DNA from: Pseudomonas massiliensis
Lineage (GTDB): Bacteria > Pseudomonadota > Gammaproteobacteria > Pseudomonadales > Pseudomonadaceae
Direction of reading: 5' to 3'
Length of the DNA stretch: 64,000 nucleotides
Assembly (NCBI RefSeq): GCF_000826105.1
Contig: NZ_CCYK01000006.1
Location: 434,001-498,000 of the forward strand
Shown: piece by piece, positions 43,613-53,344 of the stretch
How positions within the stretch are numbered: position 1 is the stretch's first letter
Layout of the letters: each line of letters begins with the position of its first letter
Program-made: the position numbers and the translations under genes
Notes under the pieces: generated by a model
The model's input: only the letters and a program-made list of their open reading frames with translations
What the model was told of the DNA's origin: nothing
Databases searched by the model: none

Positions 43613-44689
43613 ATGATTCTGGTAACAGGTGGAGCGGGGTATCTCGGGGCGCACGCAGTACTTGCGCTGCTGGAAGCGGGTGAAGAGGTGGTAGTGCTGG
43701 ACAACTTCGCCAATAGCAGTCCTGAAGCGCTCAGACGGGTAAGGCGCATCAGCCGGCGCAAGCCAGCTTTGGTGGTAGGCGATGTCCGCAACCGGTCGGT
43801 GCTCGATGACCTGTTCAAGCGCTTTCCTGTCGATGCAGTGATGCACTTCGCGGGTCTGAAGGCCGTGGGTGAAAGCGTGCGACAACCGTTGCGCTATTAC
43901 GATACCAACGTCGGCGGCAGCATCAACCTGTGCCAGGCGATGGCCTATGCCGGCGTGTTCACCCTGGTGTTCAGCTCTTCGGCGACGGTCTATGGGGATT
44001 GCCAGCGAATGCCCATCGATGAGCAGACCGCCTGCGGTCACCCGACCAACCCCTATGGCCAGTCCAAGCTGATGACCGAACAGGTACTGGCCAGCCTGGC
44101 CCAGGCGGACGACCGTTGGAGCATCGGCGTGCTGCGCTACTTCAATCCGGTTGGCGCGCACCCGTCGGGCCTGTTGGGCGAATCACCCAAAGCCGTCCCC
44201 AGCAATCTGTTGCCCTACCTGCTGCGGGTGGCTGGAGGGCAATTGCCAGCGCTTCCGGTGTTCGGCAACGACTATCCCACCCCGGACGGGACCGGCGTAC
44301 GGGACTACATCCATGTGCTGGACCTGGTTGCCGGTCATCTGGATACCCTCGCCTACCTGCGTCGCAGCAGCGGCATTCGCGCCTGGAACCTGGGCACCGG
44401 CCTGGGCTATTCGGTACTGGAACTGGTGCACGCCTTCGAACGCATAAGCGGCATCAGCGTGCCGCTGGACATGCGCGAACGCCGTCCTGGCGATGTAGCC
44501 AAGTGCTGGGCCGACGCAACCCGGGCCAGGGAAGAGCTAGGCTGGGTGGCCCGGCGCGACCTGGATACCATGTTGCGCGACGCCTGGCATTGGCAACGGG
44601 CCAACCCCACCGGGTACAGCAAAATGCCTGGCAGCGGCACGGCCGCCAAGGTAGCCGACGAGCGCGCCAGCGCTTTGCCCCTGCGCTAG
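43613..44689 (+). CDS. galE: UDP-glucose 4-epimerase (GalE-type)
   Basis: A 358-residue NAD-dependent epimerase of the extended SDR group. The NAD motif is ILVTGGAGYLGAH (GxxGxxG), the catalytic Ser-Tyr-Lys appears as SSSATVYG and NPYGQSK, and the RYFNPVGAHPSGLLGE segment is typical of GalE. The ATG at 43613 has AAGGGA about 9 nt upstream; the longer frame from 43430 has no extra domain. It is divergent from the glycosyltransferase/glf operon across a 269 bp gap and would supply UDP-galactose to the mutase. Confidence 0.9.
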   Translation: MILVTGGAGYLGAHAVLALLEAGEEVVVLDNFANSSPEALRRVRRISRRKPALVVGDVRNRSVLDDLFKRFPVDAVMHFAGLKAVGESVRQPLRYYDTNVGGSINLCQAMAYAGVFTLVFSSSATVYGDCQRMPIDEQTACGHPTNPYGQSKLMTEQVLASLAQADDRWSIGVLRYFNPVGAHPSGLLGESPKAVPSNLLPYLLRVAGGQLPALPVFGNDYPTPDGTGVRDYIHVLDLVAGHLDTLAYLRRSSGIRAWNLGTGLGYSVLELVHAFERISGISVPLDMRERRPGDVAKCWADATRAREELGWVARRDLDTMLRDAWHWQRANPTGYSKMPGSGTAAKVADERASALPLR

Positions 44690-44816
44690 GTCCGTAGGGA
44701 ACTGCGGGCTCCCGACGAGCCGCTCTCATGCAATGCGCGGCGCCGCCGATAAGGAAGGTAGGCGCCAGCTTCGGCACAGCGCGCGCTGGCTCACTGTCGT
44801 CAAGGTCCTGCATGTC

Positions 44817-45209
44817 ATGAACGTACCTACCCCTCCTGAGCGCAAACCCAAAGGCGTCAAGCACCGCGCTACCGTGGTGTATCGCCAGAACGGCGAAGTG
44901 TTGTTCGTACGCAAGCGCAACGCCAAGTGGAACCTGCCTGGCGGGCGGGTAGAAGCCCATGAAACGCCCCTGCAGGCGGCGCTGCGGGAAATGGCCGAGG
45001 AAACCGGCCTGGCCTTGGCCAACCTGCGCTTCGTCACTCATCACTACGAAATGGGGGTCATTCATTACGTGTTCGAGGCCGAGTTCAAGGAACAGGCCGT
45101 CCCGCGCCCCTGCAATGAAATCGAGGCCTGCCAGTGGTTCCGCCCGGAGGAGATCAGCGAGCGGGAGGTCCGTCGCCCTATCCTCGCGCTACTTCAATCA
45201 CAAGCCTGA
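44817..45209 (+). CDS. Nudix hydrolase
   Basis: A 130-residue single-domain Nudix protein. The Nudix box GGRVEAHETPLQAALREM plus AEETGL matches GX5EX7REUXEEXGU with all catalytic Glu present. It starts at ATG 44817; AAGG is ~12 nt upstream, so the start is reasonable but not decisive. It hydrolyses nucleoside diphosphate-linked compounds, substrate unknown. It converges with the TRIC-type channel gene 25 bp away. Confidence 0.88.
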   Translation: MNVPTPPERKPKGVKHRATVVYRQNGEVLFVRKRNAKWNLPGGRVEAHETPLQAALREMAEETGLALANLRFVTHHYEMGVIHYVFEAEFKEQAVPRPCNEIEACQWFRPEEISEREVRRPILALLQSQA

Positions 45210-45234
45210 CGCGTCCGCGTGTTGGGCCCTGAAG

Positions 45235-45846
45235 CTACTGTCGCTCCTGGTAGACGAACTTGGGCATGCTCCAGTGGTACCTGATCGCCAGCAGCCGCAG
45301 TAGCAGCCCGGCGGACAGCGTCAGCAAGGTGGCCTGCTCCACCGGCATCCCCAGCTCCAGGCATAGCAGAAAGCACAGGGCCGCTGCCAACGAGGCGCTG
45401 GCATAGATTTCGCGGCGGAACACCAAGGGGATGTCATTGCAGAAGATGTCCCGCAGGATGCCGCCGAATACTCCGGTGATCACCCCACTCACCGCTACCA
45501 CCAGCCAGCCCAGGCCCATCTCCCGCGCCGTCATGCAGCCGATCAGGGTGAACGCCATCAGCCCCAGCGCATCGAGTACCAGAAATAGCTGGCGCAGCCG
45601 CCGCATCAGAGGGGCGATGAAGATGGTAAGGATGGCAGCCGACGTAGTCAGCATCAGGTATTCCGGATGCTTCACCCAGGCCAGGGGGTAATGGCCCAGT
45701 AGCATATCCCGGACGGACCCTCCACCCAAGGCTGTGGCGCAGGCCACGAACACCACGCCGAACCAGTCCATGCCCCGGCGCCCTGCGGACAGGGCGCCAG
45801 TCATGGCTTCGGCGGTGATCGCAACGAGATAGAGAGCAAGCAGCAT
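45235..45846 (-). CDS. TRIC-type cation channel family protein (UPF0126/YadS-like)
   Basis: A 203-residue inner-membrane protein with about seven hydrophobic segments. The two GGG-RD signatures of the two internal repeats (GGGSVRDMLLG and GVFGGILRDIFCNDIP) mark it as a bacterial TRIC/UPF0126 member; archaeal and bacterial relatives are trimeric K+-permeable channels. The ATG at 45846 is preferred (start of the first TM helix, MLLALYLVAITAEAMTG). Function in cell physiology unknown. It lies downstream of the hybrid kinase on the same strand (88 bp). Confidence 0.88.
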   Translation of the reverse strand: MLLALYLVAITAEAMTGALSAGRRGMDWFGVVFVACATALGGGSVRDMLLGHYPLAWVKHPEYLMLTTSAAILTIFIAPLMRRLRQLFLVLDALGLMAFTLIGCMTAREMGLGWLVVAVSGVITGVFGGILRDIFCNDIPLVFRREIYASASLAAALCFLLCLELGMPVEQATLLTLSAGLLLRLLAIRYHWSMPKFVYQERQ

Positions 45847-45934
45847 GGAGGCTTCCAACGACGGACGGGCGCCCGCAGGGCGACGGGGCACCAAGGGTAC
45901 GCAAATCGCCGATGCCGCGCCAACCGTGCCTGGG

Positions 45935-48508
45935 CTAGCTGGCCAGCAGCTCCCGCACCCTGGTGGTCAACTGCTCCACCGTGAACGGTTTGGTCAGTAC
46001 CGCCATGCCTGCTCCCAGGCTCGCGCCTGCCATGGCGGCATTTTCCGCATAGCCGGTGATGAACAGCGTTCTGAGCCCTGGCCGCAGTTCCCGTCCGGCG
46101 TCGGCCATCTGGCGACCGTTCATGCCACCGGGCAGGCCGACGTCGGTGATCAGCAGGTCAATCCGCGCCGAAGAGCGCAACAGCGACAGGCCGGCCGCGC
46201 TGTCCGCGGCTTCCAGCAGGCTGTAGCCCAGTTCGCCCAGCAGGTCTGCCAGCAACAGACGGACCGTGGGTTCGTCGTCCACGATCAGAATGCTGTGCCC
46301 GGGCTGGTCGCCCACTCGCGGGACAGGCTCGACCCTGGTCAAGGTAGGGCCCGTCTGGCCCTGGTAGCGCGGCAAGTGGATCTGCACGCGCGTGCCTTCG
46401 CCCAGGTTGGAATAGATGCGCACCTGCCCCCCGGACTGCCGGGCGAAGCCGTAGATCATCGACAGGCCCAGCCCGGTGCCCTGGCCGATGGGCTTGGTGG
46501 TGAAGAAAGGGTCGAACGCCTTGGCCATTACCCCCGGTGTCATGCCGGCCCCATTGTCGGTCACACATAGGCTAAGGTATTGCCCTTCGGGGGTATCGAG
46601 CCCCCGAGCCGTCTGGGTATCGAGGCAGACATTGGCGGTTTCGATGACGATGCGCCCACCGTCGGGCATGGCATCCCGCGCATTCAGGCACAGGTTCAGC
46701 AGTGCGTTTTCCAGCTGACTGGCATCCACCAGGGCCGGCCACAGATCCGGCGCTCCGCTGGCTTGAACCACAATACCGGGGCCCACGGTGCGCTGCACCA
46801 AATCGATCATGCCCTCGATCAGCGCGCGGACGTCGGTGGGGCGCGGATCCAACGTCTGCCGCCGGGAAAAGGCCAGCAGGCGGTGGGTCAAGGCCGCGGC
46901 GCGACGGGTAGCGCCCTGAGCCGCCTCGATGTACCTGCCGGCCTCGGCCGCGCGACCTTGAGCGATCCGCGACCCAAGCAACTCCAGGGCACCGGAGATC
47001 CCGGCCAGCAGGTTATTGAAGTCGTGGGCCAGGCCGCCGGTGAGCTGGCCCACGGCTTCCATTTTCTGGGACTGGCGCAGCTTCTCTTCAGCATGCATCA
47101 GTTCAGTGCTGCGTTCCGCGACTCGTTGCTCGAGGGTTTCATTGAGCGCCCGCAAGGCGGCCAGGGCACGGTCACGCTCGGCTTCGATCGCCCGTCGCTC
47201 CTGCACGTCGATCAACACGCCGGGGAAGCTCAACGGGGTGCCATCTTCACCCCGATCCACCCGGCCGTTGGCTTCGAGCCAGTAATAGTTGCCGTCGGCG
47301 CGGCGTACCCGGTACTGGTGCGCGTAGGCACCGCCTTGGGCGATCACCTGGTTGATCGCCGCGCTCAGCGAGGCGCGATCATCCGGATGAACAGTGGCGG
47401 TCACCTGGCTCAGGCTCAGCCCCTTCAGGCCGAGGGCCGGGTCGAGCCCGAACGCGCGGGCGAAGGCCTCATCCACGGAAAAGCGATCCGTGGGCAGGTC
47501 CCAATGCCAGGTGCCGATGATTGCCCCGGCGGCCAGGGCCAGCTGTACTCGCTCCACGTTTTCCCGCGCCAGGGCTTCGCTGACACGCAGTCGCTCCTGT
47601 GCCGCGCGTCGCTCCGTGACATCACTGAACAGAATGGCGATCTGCCGCTGCGCCGGGTTGCCCACGCGTACGGCACGCACGTCGAACCAGCGTTCGAAGG
47701 TATTGGCGTAATTCTCGAAAGTGGCCGGCTCGCCGGTCTTGGCTACGTGGCCATAGGTTTCGAACCAGAAGCGCTCCAGTTCCGGCGCGAATTCCTTGAC
47801 TCGCTTGCCGCGCAGGTCGACCCCGGCCTGGCGCTCGAACGCCGGATTCGCCTCCAGGAAACGGTAGTCGATGGGTTCGTCCTGCTCGTCGAAGATCACC
47901 TGAACGATGGCGAAAGCGGCGTCGACGGTTTCCAGGATGGTCCTGAAACGCTCCTCGCTCTGGCGCAGGGCCGTCTCGGCAATGCGGATGCGGGTCAGGT
48001 CCAGCATGGCGCCGATCATCTGTACCGGCCTACCCGTTGCGTCACGAGACAAATGGCCTCGATCGAGCACTTCGGCGTAAGAGCCGTCAGCTCGACGAAA
48101 ACGGTATTCCTGCACCCAGGCCCGCTCCGCGCCCTTCACCGCTGCTTCTACCGAGGCCCAGACGCGGTCGCGGTCGGCCGGGTGAATGTGCGCCAGCCAC
48201 CAGGCCGCCGTGCTGTCGATCTCGGCGGGGGCGTAGCCATAGCTGATCTCCAGGGCCTGGCTGCGCAGCACATGGCCACTGAGGATGTCCCAGTTCCATA
48301 CCACATCACTGCTGGCGCGCACGGCTTCACTGAAAGGATGGGCGGTCAGCGCGCGCCAGGGCTGCCCACCCATGCCTCGATCGAGGGGCGCTGGCGGGCA
48401 GGTCGGCGCATCGGGGTCCAGCCCGGCGGAGGTGAGCATGCCGCGCAGCCGGGTGTTCTCAGCTTGCAGCGCTTCAATGCTTGGCACGCTCAACGGCCAC
48501 CTCGGCAT
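45935..48508 (-). CDS. Multi-PAS hybrid histidine kinase with C-terminal receiver
   Basis: An 857-residue soluble hybrid kinase: N-terminal coiled coil (about 8-25), three PAS domains (about 60-185, 190-310, 325-450), coiled coil, HisKA with [13 protein letters not shown], HATPase_c ([31 protein letters not shown]) and a receiver (about 740-857) with VDDE acids and phospho-acceptor Asp in [11 protein letters not shown]. Domain order and wording match the kinase at 18774-20822, plus one extra PAS domain, so the two are paralogues. No receptor TM region and no adjacent output regulator. The start at 48508 lacks a clear ribosome site, so the exact N-terminus is uncertain. Confidence 0.9.
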   Translation of the reverse strand: MPRWPLSVPSIEALQAENTRLRGMLTSAGLDPDAPTCPPAPLDRGMGGQPWRALTAHPFSEAVRASSDVVWNWDILSGHVLRSQALEISYGYAPAEIDSTAAWWLAHIHPADRDRVWASVEAAVKGAERAWVQEYRFRRADGSYAEVLDRGHLSRDATGRPVQMIGAMLDLTRIRIAETALRQSEERFRTILETVDAAFAIVQVIFDEQDEPIDYRFLEANPAFERQAGVDLRGKRVKEFAPELERFWFETYGHVAKTGEPATFENYANTFERWFDVRAVRVGNPAQRQIAILFSDVTERRAAQERLRVSEALARENVERVQLALAAGAIIGTWHWDLPTDRFSVDEAFARAFGLDPALGLKGLSLSQVTATVHPDDRASLSAAINQVIAQGGAYAHQYRVRRADGNYYWLEANGRVDRGEDGTPLSFPGVLIDVQERRAIEAERDRALAALRALNETLEQRVAERSTELMHAEEKLRQSQKMEAVGQLTGGLAHDFNNLLAGISGALELLGSRIAQGRAAEAGRYIEAAQGATRRAAALTHRLLAFSRRQTLDPRPTDVRALIEGMIDLVQRTVGPGIVVQASGAPDLWPALVDASQLENALLNLCLNARDAMPDGGRIVIETANVCLDTQTARGLDTPEGQYLSLCVTDNGAGMTPGVMAKAFDPFFTTKPIGQGTGLGLSMIYGFARQSGGQVRIYSNLGEGTRVQIHLPRYQGQTGPTLTRVEPVPRVGDQPGHSILIVDDEPTVRLLLADLLGELGYSLLEAADSAAGLSLLRSSARIDLLITDVGLPGGMNGRQMADAGRELRPGLRTLFITGYAENAAMAGASLGAGMAVLTKPFTVEQLTTRVRELLAS

Positions 48509-48780
48509 AGCAGTGGATATCGAAGGCTCGGCATGGTCGAAATCTCTAAACGACAGGGAGGTGGTTCGGAAGGCTGGCTTGCACCCGAAGGCGCGCCAGC
48601 ATGGCGCCAGTACCGGCTTTGTACAAGCCCATGCCGTACGCTGCTTACGAACGGCATCGCTTCTTTTTTACGTTGGGCTATCGGCGCGCTGGCCTACCTA
48701 CCCATTCGGGGAATGGTCTGAGTGGCATCGTCGGGCGACAGTGCGCGCCGACGTTTCCATTTCGCACCAGGAAGGCTGCC

Positions 48781-50199
48781 ATGACCACCCTCGCCCCCAC
48801 GTTCTTCGATACCTTCGACCAGGCCAAACTGGTGGCCGCCGACAAGGCCCATTACCTTCACGGCTTTCATATGTTCGACGAGCACCGCGAACAGGGCTCC
48901 CTGAACATTGCCGCTGGCCAGGGCGCCTATATCTACGACACCCTGGGCAACCGCTACCTGGACGCGGTGGGCGGCATGTGGTGCACCAACATCGGTTTAG
49001 GCCGCGAGGAAATGGCCGATGCCATCGCTGCCCAGGTACGCGCCCTGGCCTATGCCAACCCCTTCGCGGACATGGCCAACGTGCCAGCCATCGAGCTGTG
49101 CGAAAAACTGGCCAGCCTGGCGCCAGGCGACCTCAACCATGTATTCCTTACCACAGGCGGCTCCACCGCCGTGGACACGGCCTACCGGCTGGTGCAGTTC
49201 TACCAGAACGCCCGCGGCAAACCGGAAAAGAAGCACATCCTCTCACGCATCAACTCGTACCATGGCTCTACCACCCTGACGATGAACATCGGTAACAAGG
49301 CCGGTGACCGCGCACCGGAGTTTGATTTCCAGAACGACCTGTTCCATCATCTCTCCTGCCCCGGCTACTACAGGGCGCCGGCGGGGATGACCGAAGCGGA
49401 TTTTCTCGAGCATCTGGTCAGCGAGTTCGAGGCCAAGGTGCTCGAACTGGGGCCGGAACGGGTCGCCGCCTTTTTCGCCGAACCCATCATGGGCTCCGGC
49501 GGGGTGATCATTCCGCCAGCTGGCTACCATCGTCGCCTGTGGGAGCTGTGCCAGCGCTACGACATTCTTTATGTGGCCGATGAAGTGGTCACCTCCTTCG
49601 GTCGTCTCGGCCACTTCTTCGCCTCTGCCGACGTGTTCGATGTCCAGCCAGACATCATCACCACCGCCAAGGGGCTGACCTCCGGCTACTTGCCGCTGGG
49701 TGCCTGCATCTTTTCTTCGCGCATCTGGAACCTGATCAGCGAGCCTGGGCAGGGTCGCTGCTTCGCCCACGGCTTTACCTACAGCGGGCATCCGGTCAGT
49801 TGCGTGGCGGCCCTCAAGAACATCGAGATCATCGAACGCGAAGGCTTGCTGGCCCACGTGGAGGATGTAGGCCGCTACCTTGAAGCCCGGCTGGCGACCC
49901 TGGCCGAGCTGCCCCTGGTCGGGGAAGTCCGCTGCAAGCGGTTGATGGCCTGTATTGAATTCGTGGCCGATAAACGCAGCAAGGCCCTGTTCCCCGACGA
50001 AGTGAACATCGCCGAGCAGATCCACAGCCGCGCCCAGGCCAAGGGCTTGCTCGTTCGCCCCATCGCGCACTTGAACATCATGTCTCCACCCCTGGTAATC
50101 ACCAGGGCCCAAGTGGACGAGGTGGTGACGACCCTGCGCGAGGCTATCCTGGACGCCGCCACGGCACTTACCGCCAGTGGCCACTATACCGGCGCCTGA
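48781..50199 (+). CDS. Class III PLP-dependent aminotransferase
   Basis: A 472-residue aminotransferase of the omega-amino acid/polyamine:pyruvate group. Family marks are GGMWCTNIGLGR near the start, LTTGGSTAVDTAYRL, the ADEVVTSFGR segment with the PLP-ring Asp, and the Schiff-base Lys in ITTAKGLTSGYLPLGACIF (near residue 300). AGGAAGG sits ~7 nt before the ATG at 48781. A LuxR-type regulator follows 35 bp later, the likely controller. Candidate substrates are putrescine, beta-alanine, taurine or similar omega-amines; the sequence alone does not decide. Confidence 0.9.
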   Translation: MTTLAPTFFDTFDQAKLVAADKAHYLHGFHMFDEHREQGSLNIAAGQGAYIYDTLGNRYLDAVGGMWCTNIGLGREEMADAIAAQVRALAYANPFADMANVPAIELCEKLASLAPGDLNHVFLTTGGSTAVDTAYRLVQFYQNARGKPEKKHILSRINSYHGSTTLTMNIGNKAGDRAPEFDFQNDLFHHLSCPGYYRAPAGMTEADFLEHLVSEFEAKVLELGPERVAAFFAEPIMGSGGVIIPPAGYHRRLWELCQRYDILYVADEVVTSFGRLGHFFASADVFDVQPDIITTAKGLTSGYLPLGACIFSSRIWNLISEPGQGRCFAHGFTYSGHPVSCVAALKNIEIIEREGLLAHVEDVGRYLEARLATLAELPLVGEVRCKRLMACIEFVADKRSKALFPDEVNIAEQIHSRAQAKGLLVRPIAHLNIMSPPLVITRAQVDEVVTTLREAILDAATALTASGHYTGA

Positions 50200-50234
50200 G
50201 GACTTTACATGCCGGTCCGGTTAGACTGACGGCC

Positions 50235-51077
50235 ATGATACCCGAGCCCGTCTTGCCCCCCACGCCCATGCTTTGCCAGTGGCACGCCCGATTGGCCCGT
50301 GCATTGGCGGCCGTGGGGGATGAAACCTTCGTTCCTCGTCTGTGCGATGCCTTGGTAGCCCTTGGCGCGGAAACCCTGGTGGTGTGCCTGGAACGCAAAA
50401 GCCAGGCGCCGGAACTGATTCACGCCCAAGGCTTGCTAGCGCCGTTTCGCGACGAGATCGTCAATCGCTACTTCACCGCGGGCTACCTGCTGGACCCGTT
50501 CTGCCTTGCGGTGGAGAGTGGCCTGAGCGAAGGCTTCTACCATCTTTCCGAAATCGCCCCGGACGATTTCTTCAGCAGCGAGTACTACAAGACCTACTAC
50601 CTCAAGTGCGGCGTCACCGATGACTGCTACTTCATCATCGACATCGACGCCAGCACAAAGGTATCGCTGTGCCTGTTCCAGGGTCTTAGCCAGGGAAGCG
50701 TCAGCCCCGCCCAGCAAGCGCTGTTCCGGGCGGTGGCGCCGTTGGTGCTGGAGCTGTTTCGCCAGTTCTCCCGCCAGGGTGGCCTGGCCGGCTTCGGCGC
50801 CCTGAGGATGAAGAGCCCGTTTTCCTCACCGCTTCATCAGGACCTGACTCGGGCATTCGAGCGTTTCGGTAGCGACGCCCTGACCGAGCGCGAGCGGGAA
50901 ATCAGCCAGTTGATCCTGCGTGGCCACTCGGTGAAATCCACCGCCAAGGCGCTGAGCATTTCTCCGGAGACGGTGCGCATGCACCGCAAGAACCTCTACA
51001 CCAAGCTGGCGATCAGCTCACAGGCCGAGCTGTTCGCTCTGTTCATCGACTGGCTGACCCAAGGCAGCCCCGCCTGA
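50235..51077 (+). CDS. LuxR-family transcriptional regulator
   Basis: A 280-residue regulator with a C-terminal LuxR/GerE HTH (about 214-275: LTEREREISQLILRGHSVKS, then ISPETVRMHRKNLYTKLAI). The N-terminal ~200 residues hold a GAF/PAS-like ligand domain without acyl-homoserine-lactone signature residues, so it is not an obvious quorum-sensing receptor. It is co-directional with the aminotransferase gene (35 bp gap) and probably regulates it in response to an amine (inference). The GNAT gene follows after 14 bp. Confidence 0.88.
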   Translation: MIPEPVLPPTPMLCQWHARLARALAAVGDETFVPRLCDALVALGAETLVVCLERKSQAPELIHAQGLLAPFRDEIVNRYFTAGYLLDPFCLAVESGLSEGFYHLSEIAPDDFFSSEYYKTYYLKCGVTDDCYFIIDIDASTKVSLCLFQGLSQGSVSPAQQALFRAVAPLVLELFRQFSRQGGLAGFGALRMKSPFSSPLHQDLTRAFERFGSDALTEREREISQLILRGHSVKSTAKALSISPETVRMHRKNLYTKLAISSQAELFALFIDWLTQGSPA

Positions 51078-51091
51078 CCAACCGAGGCCCC

Positions 51092-51601
51092 ATGCCCCCT
51101 CTGCACATCGCCCCGCTGCAATACACTGATCTGGTTGACGTTCTGCCCTTTCTAATGGGCGCGCGCGGGATGATGTTCCCCAAGCTGGAAGGCAGCCCCC
51201 TGCCCACGGACCTTGCACAGCTACAAAGCGTTTACCAACAGAACTCAAGTTGTCTGTTGCTGGCGCGCCAGGACGGCAAGCTCGTCGGCACCATCGGATA
51301 TCTTCCCTACGATGGGCGCTTCGCCAACATTGCTTATCCAGGTTTGCGGACTGTGGAAGTGGTCCGCCTGTTCGTCGCGCCCGGGCACAGGCGTGGGGGC
51401 GTGGCCCGCTCACTCTGGCTGGCCCTGCTGGAACACGCCAAGGCCAACGGCCAGCAGGTGCTGTACCTGCATACCCATCCCTTCCTGGCAGGCGCTATCG
51501 ACTTCTGGCAACGACAAGGCTTCGAGTTGCTTCAGGTCGATCCGGACCCCGTCTGGCAAACCACCCATATGCAGCTGCGCCTGGTCGACCGGGGCAGCTA
51601 A
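51092..51601 (+). CDS. GNAT-family N-acetyltransferase
   Basis: A 169-residue GNAT protein. The acetyl-CoA motif A is VVRLFVAPGHRRGGVARSLW (R-x-x-G-x-A type), followed by the LEHAKANG helix and YLHTHPFLAGAIDFWQRQGFE (motif B). Substrate unknown. It starts 14 bp after the LuxR gene and may share its transcript. Its last 4 bp overlap the convergent ClpP-like gene. Confidence 0.85.
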   Translation: MPPLHIAPLQYTDLVDVLPFLMGARGMMFPKLEGSPLPTDLAQLQSVYQQNSSCLLLARQDGKLVGTIGYLPYDGRFANIAYPGLRTVEVVRLFVAPGHRRGGVARSLWLALLEHAKANGQQVLYLHTHPFLAGAIDFWQRQGFELLQVDPDPVWQTTHMQLRLVDRGS

Positions 51602-52149
51602 CCGTGCACGCTGTAGCACACCGCATCAGCGGGCATCGGCACTTCATCCACGGCATGGATCACCGAGGCGGCCAGTGCCTCTTCGGCGTTGAGAATACGC
51701 GGCGAAGCGATCAGGCAGCGAGAGACATCCAGAGGCACGGCGGCGCCATAGGTGCGCTCGTCGACGATGCGCGAGTACAGTTCCAGGTCGTAGTCCAGAC
51801 TCATGGCGTACTCGGACATGCGCGCGTGGTCCACCGACCCGTGGAGGTTCCAATGGAAGGGGTGGAACAGGAACTTGCTGTGCTTGCAGGCGGTACGGCG
51901 GTCACCAGCCAGGAAAATGATGTTGCCCATGGATTCCACCGTGCCCAGGTTGTGGGTATGCACGGGGATGGGCAGGGCGATCAGGAAGTTGTAGAGAGAG
52001 AAACCGTAGCTGCACTCGCCGCCCATGGTGGCGATCTTGATGATGATTTCCGAGGCGCCTTTGTGCACGGCCTGGGAACACTTTTCAATCAGCTCGCCGG
52101 TTGAAGTGGAGTTGATAGACGAGGTGAAGTGGACGATATGTGTTGTCAT
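51598..52149 (-). CDS. ClpP-like serine protease (ClpP2-type, non-canonical)
   Basis: A 183-residue ClpP-fold protein. The nucleophile Ser sits in GTVESMGNIIFLAG and the His in FLFHPFHW, as in ClpP; the oxyanion GG pair is in ATMGGECSYGFSLYNFL. At the place of the third residue (Asp in RDxxxxAxEA) the sequence reads SPRILNAEEAL, so the Asp may be missing. The whole reads like the second ClpP (ClpP2) of Pseudomonas rather than housekeeping ClpP; no clpX is adjacent. The ATG at 52149 has GGGAG upstream. The usual N-terminal docking residues are short. Confidence 0.75.
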   Translation of the reverse strand: MTTHIVHFTSSINSTSTGELIEKCSQAVHKGASEIIIKIATMGGECSYGFSLYNFLIALPIPVHTHNLGTVESMGNIIFLAGDRRTACKHSKFLFHPFHWNLHGSVDHARMSEYAMSLDYDLELYSRIVDERTYGAAVPLDVSRCLIASPRILNAEEALAASVIHAVDEVPMPADAVCYSVHG

Positions 52150-52401
52150 GACTAACGGCTCTCCCAGCGGCAAGGTAAAGCAAACCGAGCTAGCGCCCTG
52201 TTACAGGAATGTTGAACAGGACTGCATTGGGCCAGTTCAGGAGCACCCTGAGCAGGGGGACGGATGGCGCTAAATGCTTGTGTATTGACTAAAAGCGCAT
52301 TGATCTACCTTGACCAAGGAAGCTGTCCCTGGCTGGACAACCACGGTGCTTCTTATGTGAGAGAATCCGGTTTCTTTCTCGAAGCCATCGCTGGAGTCCC
52401 G

Positions 52402-52989
52402 ATGCCCCTGCCCCGTCTGTTCGCGCCCGCGCTCTGCCTGGCCGTACTCTGCGCCGCCCTGCCTCTGGGCCAGGCCCAGGCCGCTCGTCCCGCCGCGGCC
52501 GCCAGCACGCTGAGCACCGGCACAGCCGTTTCACTGTTGGGCGGCAAGCTTCACTTCATTTTGCCCGCAGGCTACCAGGCCGCGCCCCTGCCTCATGGCG
52601 ACGCCGCCAAGGGCACTGCTGACGCCGAGGGCACGCTTTATATGAATGACAGCCAGAAGCGCATCGTGGTCGCAACCCAACTCCCGCTACAGAACGATGC
52701 CGGCGCGGCGGGTGCCGACGAGGTGTTCCTGGCGGGTATCAGCGAAGGGTTCGTTACGCAACAGGCGCAGGCATTGCCAGACTTTCACAAGACGGGAGAA
52801 GCTCAGGTGATTCTCAACGGCCTGCCCGCCCAGCGTCTGGACGCTACCGCCAGCATCGGTGGCGGCAAAACCCTGACCACTTATTTCATCGTCGCCGAAG
52901 GCAAGCGAATGGCGGTGGTACAGGTCATCTCCCGCGAAGCCGACCGCAGCGGTCACGACGCCATGGTGCAACGTATTCTCGGCAAGTAG
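52402..52989 (+). CDS. Exported protein of unknown function
   Basis: A 195-residue protein with a clear signal peptide (MPLPRLFAPALCLAVLCAALPLGQAQA, cleavage before ARP). The mature part begins with a Ser/Thr/Ala linker and then a single domain at about 45-195 (GGKLHFILPAGYQAAP; LYMNDSQKRIVVATQLP; KTLTTYFIVAEGKRMAVVQVIS) rich in beta strands. It resembles the DcrB-like style of small periplasmic proteins but no firm family can be given. GGAG lies 6 nt before the ATG at 52402; the upstream frame to 52264 has no such support. The tRNA-Val gene lies next, on the other strand. Confidence 0.72.
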   Translation: MPLPRLFAPALCLAVLCAALPLGQAQAARPAAAASTLSTGTAVSLLGGKLHFILPAGYQAAPLPHGDAAKGTADAEGTLYMNDSQKRIVVATQLPLQNDAGAAGADEVFLAGISEGFVTQQAQALPDFHKTGEAQVILNGLPAQRLDATASIGGGKTLTTYFIVAEGKRMAVVQVISREADRSGHDAMVQRILGK

Positions 52990-53070
52990 GCGTAGGCCCT
53001 GGGAGGCTGGCGAATGGAGGCTTCGAGACCATTGGCCAGCTGACGCCGGCGCAACACCCCGCCAGGAACG

Positions 53071-53100
53071 AAAAAAGGCGACCCTTGCGGATCGCCTTTT
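53071..53100 (-). terminator. Rho-independent terminator of the tRNA-Val transcript
   Basis: AAAAGGCGA / TCGCCTTTT (9 bp stem, 10 nt loop), followed on the minus strand by a run of six T. It lies 28 bp past the tRNA 3' end. The stem also has T residues in the plus direction, so it could serve the 52402 gene as well. Confidence 0.85.
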
Positions 53101-53127
53101 CTGTGCCCGGATGTCCGGGGCTTGGTT

Positions 53128-53204
53128 TGGTAGGCACAATTGGACTCGAACCAACGACCCCCACCATGTCAAGGTGGTGCTCTAACCAACTGAGCTATGT
53201 GCCT
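53128..53204 (-). tRNA. tRNA-Val (anticodon GAC)
   Basis: A 77-nt tRNA on the minus strand: acceptor stem AGGCACA/TGTGCCT, D-arm TAGCTCAGTTGGTTAGA, anticodon loop TTGACAT with anticodon GAC, T-arm GGTTCGAGTCC, and an encoded 3' CCA (53128-53130). All stems pair well. It reads valine GUC/GUU codons. Confidence 0.97.
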
Positions 53205-53344
53205 GCTGTGGCGCGGCATTCTACGCACATTCGAACGCCTGTCAATATCTATTGCTGTAAACCTGCTACCTGCGAGGCTGTCATAAAGCCATCATCTTGC
53301 TCTGCTACAACCCGCCTGTCTTTTCCTTGCGCAGGCTGTTTCTC

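Noticed and set aside
46580..48721. A 713-codon open frame on the plus strand opposite the large hybrid kinase
   Set aside because: It is a reading-frame shadow caused by high GC at codon position three; it has no domain, no ribosome site, and the opposite strand encodes a full kinase.
53128..53204. tRNA-Val gene as an integration site for a mobile element
   Set aside because: No integrase, repeated tRNA 3' end or foreign-looking genes were seen on either side.
53260..53300. Possible FliA promoter before the chemoreceptor at 53345
   Set aside because: TAAA with 15 nt spacing is present, but the -10 reads GCTGTCAT, only about half matching.
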